NCBI RefSeq assembly: GCF_014268885.2
Contig: NZ_CP077095.1
Coordinates: 5,284,001-5,348,000, forward strand
Length of the DNA: 64,000 nucleotides
From: Pseudomonas xantholysinigenes
GTDB taxonomy: Bacteria; Pseudomonadota; Gammaproteobacteria; Pseudomonadales; Pseudomonadaceae
Direction of reading: 5' to 3'
The translations under genes were made by a program, and so were the position numbers. Below, one piece after another: positions 60,384-64,000 of this stretch; the first letter of the stretch is position 1; each line of letters begins with the position of its first letter. Below the pieces are notes generated by a model. The model did not search any database. It had not been told where the DNA came from and saw nothing but the letters and a program-made list of their open reading frames with translations.

Positions 60384-60839
60384 ATGCCTGTCGCTCAATC
60401 CCATCTGCTGCGTCGTGGCCGCTTTTCCGAGCCAGGGAGGCTCTACCTGCTGACCAGCATCACCCACCAACGCAAACCTTTCTTCGGGGATTTCCATAAC
60501 GCGCGCCTGGTCGTACAGCAACTGCGTCGGTCAGATCAGGAACAAGCCTGCCGATCACTGGCTTGGGTGGTGATGCCGGATCATCTGCATTGGTTGGTCG
60601 AGTTGAAGTCGGTAACGCTTGGAACGCTGATGCGCAGGTTCAAGTCGCGCTCCAGTCTTGAATTACACAAGGCTGGTGTCAGGCATCATCCGATCTGGCA
60701 GAGCGGATATCAGGACCATGCATTGCGCCGGGTAGAGAATGTGGTCCATGTCGCCAGGTACATCGTTGCCAATCCGTTGCGGGCAGGACTGGTCAGCAGT
60801 GTCAGGGACTATCCGCATTGGGACGCGGTCTGGCTTTGA
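60384..60839 (+). CDS. REP-associated tyrosine transposase (RAYT)
   Basis: Single-strand nuclease/transposase homologue of 151 residues in the RAYT (TnpA-REP, Y1) family, related to IS200/IS605 transposases. The HUH metal motif is HLHW in VVMPDHLHWLVEL (about 64-72), and the catalytic Tyr candidate is in HVARYIVANPLRAGLV (Tyr126). AAGGA lies 9 bases before ATG 60384. REP inverted pairs flank the gene on both sides, as expected for a RAYT and its cognate REPs. It is thought to spread or cut REP/REPIN sequences without moving itself. Confidence 0.9.
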   Translation: MPVAQSHLLRRGRFSEPGRLYLLTSITHQRKPFFGDFHNARLVVQQLRRSDQEQACRSLAWVVMPDHLHWLVELKSVTLGTLMRRFKSRSSLELHKAGVRHHPIWQSGYQDHALRRVENVVHVARYIVANPLRAGLVSSVRDYPHWDAVWL

Positions 60840-60855
60840 TTCGGTGTGGGGAGCA

Positions 60856-60926
60856 TTCGCGGGTAAACCCGCTCCCACAGGGGCTGTGATGCACACATGC
60901 CCTGTGGGAGCGGGTTTACCCGCGAA
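60856..60926. repeat. REP inverted pair (family 1), right flank of RAYT gene
   Basis: Perfect 26-base arms (60856-60881 and 60901-60926) starting 16 bases after the RAYT stop. It also separates RAYT from the convergent potI gene. Confidence 0.88.
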
Positions 60927-60930
60927 AGGC

Positions 60931-61824
60931 TCAGGCCTGCGCGGTGGCCTGGGCTGGACGGCGTACTTGCGGCTGCGAGACGTTCGCCGCGGCGCCCTCT
61001 TCGATGGCCTGCTGGATCGCCCGGCGGCGACGCTCTTCGGCCTGGCGGCTGAAGTACCAGACCAGGAAGGTCACCAGCGACACCGACAGCAGGATCAAAC
61101 TGGCAATGGCGTTGATGTCCGGCTTCACGCCCAGGCGCACTGCCGAGAACACTTCCATCGGCAGAGTGGTCGAGCCGGGGCCGGAGACGAAGCTCGCCAG
61201 CACCAGGTCATCCAGCGACAGGGCGAACGACATCATCCCGCCCGCCGCCAGCGACGGCGCGATCATCGGGATGGTGATCAGGAAGAACACCTTCCACGGC
61301 TTGGCGCCCAGGTCCATGGCGGCTTCTTCGATGGACAGGTCCAGCTCACGCAGGCGCGCCGACACCACCACCGCCACATAGGCGGCGCAGAACGTGGTGT
61401 GGGCGATCCAGATGGTGACGATGCCACGCTCCTGGGGCCAGCCGATCATCTGTGCCATGGCCACGAACAGCAGCAACAGCGACAGACCGGTGATCACCTC
61501 GGGCATTACCAGCGGCGCGGTGACCAGGCCACCGAACAGGGTGCGGCCCTTGAAGCGGGTGACCCGGGTCAGCACGAAGGCCGCCAGGGTGCCCAGCGCC
61601 ACCGCCGCGACCGCCGTGTAGCAGGCGATCTCCAGCGAGCGCATCACCGAACCCATCAGCTGGGTGTTGTCGAGCAGGCCGACGTACCACTTCACCGACC
61701 AGCCACCCCACACCGTCACCAGCTTCGAGGCGTTGAACGAGTAGATCACCAGGATCAGCATCGGCAGGTAGATGAACAGCAAGCCGAGCACCAGCATCAG
61801 CTTGGAGAAACTGAAGCGTTTCAT
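60931..61824 (-). CDS. potI: putrescine ABC transporter permease PotI
   Basis: Inner-membrane permease of 297 residues with six helices (LMLVLGLLFIYLPMLILVIYSF, and so on) and the EAA loop SIEEAAMDLGAKPWKVFFLITIP near residue 187. The C-terminal tail is Ala/Arg rich. The start overlaps the end of potH (ATGA). Equivalent to SpuH of P. aeruginosa; the putrescine/spermidine call is by family and gene order. Confidence 0.92.
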   Translation of the reverse strand: MKRFSFSKLMLVLGLLFIYLPMLILVIYSFNASKLVTVWGGWSVKWYVGLLDNTQLMGSVMRSLEIACYTAVAAVALGTLAAFVLTRVTRFKGRTLFGGLVTAPLVMPEVITGLSLLLLFVAMAQMIGWPQERGIVTIWIAHTTFCAAYVAVVVSARLRELDLSIEEAAMDLGAKPWKVFFLITIPMIAPSLAAGGMMSFALSLDDLVLASFVSGPGSTTLPMEVFSAVRLGVKPDINAIASLILLSVSLVTFLVWYFSRQAEERRRRAIQQAIEEGAAANVSQPQVRRPAQATAQA

Positions 61825-62741
61825 GCGCGGCCCTCCATCTCTTTGGCCTGACTACGGTTGAACAGCAGGATCGGCACGATCAGGATCGCCAGCATCACCA
61901 CCGCCAGGGCGGACGCCACCGGCCAGTCGCGGTTGTTGAAGAACTCCTGCCACAGCACCTTACCGATCATCAGGGTTTCCGGGCCGCCGAGCAGCTCAGG
62001 GATGACGAACTCGCCCACCACCGGGATGAACACCAGCATGCAGCCGGCGATGATGCCGTTCTTCGACAGCGGCACGGTGATCTTCCAGAAGCTGTTGAAG
62101 GTGCTCGAACCCAGGTCCGAAGCGGCCTCGAGCAGGCTCTCGTCGTGCTTCACCAGGTTGGCGTACAGCGGCAGGATCATGAACGGCAGGTACGAATAGA
62201 CCACGCCGATGTACACCGCCAGGTTGGTGTTGAGGATCTGCAACGGCTGGTCGATCAGCCCCAGCCACATCAGGAAGCTGTTGAGCAGGCCGTTGTTGCT
62301 GAGGATGCCCATCCAGGCATAGACGCGGATCAGGATCGCGGTCCAGGTCGGCATCATGATCAGCAGCAGCAGGACGGTCTGCGACTCCTTCTTGGCCTTG
62401 GAGATGGCATAGGCCATCGGGTAGCCGATCAGCAGGCAGAGCAAGGTGCTGAAGAAGGCCACTTTCAACGAGCCAAGGTAGGCCGCGATGTACAGTTCAT
62501 CCTCGGTGAGCAGGCCGTAGTTGGCCAGGTTCAGCACCAGCTGGACCTTGCCTTCGAGATAGGTGTAGATCTCGGTGTACGGCGGAATCGCCACGTCGGC
62601 TTCGGCAAAGCTGATCTTCAGGACGATGAAGAACGGCAGCATGAAGAACAGGAACAGCCAGATGAACGGCACGCCGATCACCATGTGCCGTCCTTCGGGG
62701 ATCAAGCGCTGGAGGGCTCGTTTGAGCTTTCGTGGTTTCAT
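61821..62741 (-). CDS. potH: putrescine ABC transporter permease PotH
   Basis: Inner-membrane permease of 306 residues with GVPFIWLFLFFMLPFFIVLKISFAE at the N-terminus and the EAA-like loop ESLLEAASDLGSSTFNSFWKITVP near residue 212. Partner of PotI. The ATG at 62741 overlaps the potG stop; the longer frame starting at 62777 is inside potG. Confidence 0.92.
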   Translation of the reverse strand: MKPRKLKRALQRLIPEGRHMVIGVPFIWLFLFFMLPFFIVLKISFAEADVAIPPYTEIYTYLEGKVQLVLNLANYGLLTEDELYIAAYLGSLKVAFFSTLLCLLIGYPMAYAISKAKKESQTVLLLLIMMPTWTAILIRVYAWMGILSNNGLLNSFLMWLGLIDQPLQILNTNLAVYIGVVYSYLPFMILPLYANLVKHDESLLEAASDLGSSTFNSFWKITVPLSKNGIIAGCMLVFIPVVGEFVIPELLGGPETLMIGKVLWQEFFNNRDWPVASALAVVMLAILIVPILLFNRSQAKEMEGRA

Positions 62742-63880
62742 GAGCGCAGTACCACGCCACTGTCGTCTTCCCACCACACGTAGACTTCGTCATCCCAGGT
62801 CGGCCGAGTGCCCTGACGCTCGGCGTTGGCGACGAACGACTGGACGATCTTGCCGCCGGGCAGCTCGACGTAGAACACCGAATGACCACCAAGGTAGGCG
62901 ATGTCGTGGACCTTGCCGCGCGACCAGTTGTGCTCGCAGGTCGGCTGCTCGGTGGTGACCAGCAGCTTCTCCGGGCGCAGGGCGTAGGTGATGTGCTTGT
63001 CCTCGACCGAGGTGGTGACGCCGTGGCCGACGTAGATCTTGCGCTCCAGTTCCGGGCTGGCAATGATCGCGTGGCCTTCGGCGTCGTCGACCACTTCACC
63101 TTCGAACAGGTTGACGTTGCCGATGAACTCGCAGACCAGGCGGCTGGTCGGGGTCTCGTAGACGTCGATCGGGCTGCCGATCTGGGCGATCCAGCCCAGG
63201 TGCATGATGGCGATGCGCTGGGCCATGGTCATGGCCTCTTCCTGGTCGTGGGTCACCATCACGCAGGTCACGCCCACGCGCTCGATGATCTCCACCAGCT
63301 CCAGCTGCATCTGCGAGCGCAGCTTCTTGTCCAGCGCGCCCATTGGCTCGTCGAGCAGCAGCAGCTTCGGGCGCTTGGCCAGCGAGCGGGCCAGGGCCAC
63401 GCGCTGGCGCTGGCCACCGGACAGCTGGTGCGGCTTGCGCTTGGCGTACTGGGTCATGTGCACCAGCTTGAGCATCTCGGCCACGCGGGCTTCGATCTCG
63501 GCCTTGGGCATCTTGTCCTGCTGCAGGCCGAAGGCGATGTTCTGCGCCACGGTCATGTGCGGGAACAGCGCGTAGGACTGGAACATCATGTTGATCGGCC
63601 GCTCGTAGGGCGGCATGTCGGTGATGTCGACGCCATCGAGGAAGATCCGCCCTTCGGTCGGACGCTCGAAACCGGCCAGCATGCGCAGCAAGGTGGACTT
63701 GCCGGAACCGGAGCCGCCCAGCAGGGCGAAGATCTCGCCCTTGCGGATTTCCAGGGACACATCGTCCACGGCTACCGTTTCGTCGAACTTTTTCGTGACC
63801 CGGTCGATCTTGACCAGCACCTGCTTGGGTTGCTGGCCACCCTCGAGGGCTTTCTTATAGGCACCGGAGGCAACTGCCAT
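62738..63880 (-). CDS. potG: putrescine ABC transporter ATPase PotG
   Basis: ABC ATPase of 380 residues with Walker A GGSGSGKST, signature [15 protein letters not shown], Walker [28 protein letters not shown] and a TOBE domain (about 295-375). Energises PotHI. MAVASGAYKKALEG is the usual Pseudomonas N-terminus, so ATG 63880 rather than the upstream ATG 63913. It lies 57 bases downstream of the binding-protein gene. Confidence 0.94.
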   Translation of the reverse strand: MAVASGAYKKALEGGQQPKQVLVKIDRVTKKFDETVAVDDVSLEIRKGEIFALLGGSGSGKSTLLRMLAGFERPTEGRIFLDGVDITDMPPYERPINMMFQSYALFPHMTVAQNIAFGLQQDKMPKAEIEARVAEMLKLVHMTQYAKRKPHQLSGGQRQRVALARSLAKRPKLLLLDEPMGALDKKLRSQMQLELVEIIERVGVTCVMVTHDQEEAMTMAQRIAIMHLGWIAQIGSPIDVYETPTSRLVCEFIGNVNLFEGEVVDDAEGHAIIASPELERKIYVGHGVTTSVEDKHITYALRPEKLLVTTEQPTCEHNWSRGKVHDIAYLGGHSVFYVELPGGKIVQSFVANAERQGTRPTWDDEVYVWWEDDSGVVLRS

Positions 63881-63937
63881 GAGTGAAACTCCCAACAAGA
63901 TTTGTGTGCCCACCGCTGCGCTGGCGGGCCTGGATTG

Positions 63938-64000
63938 TTACTTGCCCGACTTGACCTTGGTCCAGCTGCGGGTCATCAAACGTTGCACCTTGGGTGGCAA
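63938..64000 (-). CDS. potF: polyamine ABC transporter binding protein, C-terminal end (partial)
   Basis: The last 20 codons of a gene that continues beyond the window: LPPKVQRLMTRSWTKVKSGK then stop. This matches the C-terminal end of PotF/SpuD/SpuE-type putrescine or spermidine binding proteins. It is on the same strand as and directly upstream of potG-potH-potI, completing the importer. Confidence 0.8.
   Translation of the reverse strand: MPPKVQRLMTRSWTKVKSGK

Overview
The window is chromosomal DNA of a high-GC Pseudomonas, most likely of the P. putida group. The evidence is the codon bias, dense REP sequences of the kind GCGGGTAAACCCGC-TCCCACAG, and a gene set and order (folA, cadA-cadR, thyA-lgt, rppH-ptsP, ilvA/rpiA, serA, an EF-Tu prolyl hydroxylase homologue, oscA-sbp-cysTWA, potGHI) that I recall from P. 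putida and, dispersed, from P. aeruginosa. No rRNA, tRNA, prophage or CRISPR was seen. Most of the DNA is conserved housekeeping and transport; accessory interest lies in intergenic repeats and a few odd proteins.

Layout. 0.1-6.3 kb: cystine symporter tcyP, a TonB receptor/FecR/ECF-sigma cell-surface signalling trio, folA. 6.4-9.1 kb: a membrane protein (DUF2868) overlapping an unusual GTPase (DUF3482). 9.2-15.6 kb: a 2-aminoethylphosphonate-type cluster (PhnZ-like HD oxygenase, binding protein, fused permease, ATPase, LysR regulator), interrupted by about 1 kb of repeat DNA. 15.7-18.5 kb: divergent cadA/cadR metal resistance. 18.7-28.1 kb: thyA, lgt, TauE-type permease, NRDE protein, ptsP, rppH, DUF2269, ilvA, rpiA. 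28.1-28.96 kb: seven 119-bp REP-bearing tandem repeats. 29-41.9 kb: two SdiA-regulated-type paralogues, a FAH-family protein, a D-2-hydroxyglutarate dehydrogenase divergent from serA, then small conserved proteins, a 2-OG hydroxylase and a penicillin-acylase-family enzyme.

41.9-54.7 kb is largely sulfur and iron supply: a polar amino acid ABC importer, a 26-codon small ORF, metQ, a degenerate sigma-54-activator-like ATPase, an alpha/beta hydrolase, tonB-exbB-exbD, and cysA-cysW-cysT-sbp-oscA. AT-rich dyads and a shared 14-mer lie upstream of several of these genes and may be sulfur-starvation control sites. 54.9-60.1 kb encodes an RND pump with two adaptors (TriABC-like architecture). A REP-associated transposase (RAYT) between REP pairs follows, and the window closes with a polyamine importer, potI-potH-potG and the end of its binding-protein gene.

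The best candidate for something undescribed is the 13.86-14.72 kb element. It has two inverted copies of a roughly 250-bp, strongly hairpin-forming module (86 bp identical). Hexanucleotide arrays of three different sequences lie at both outer edges and in the centre, and two hairpins differ between copies by changes that preserve pairing. Other notable items are the sigma-54-activator homologue lacking its sigma-contact loop, arginine fingers and DNA-binding domain; a periplasmic binding protein lacking one lobe; and the 26-codon ORF.
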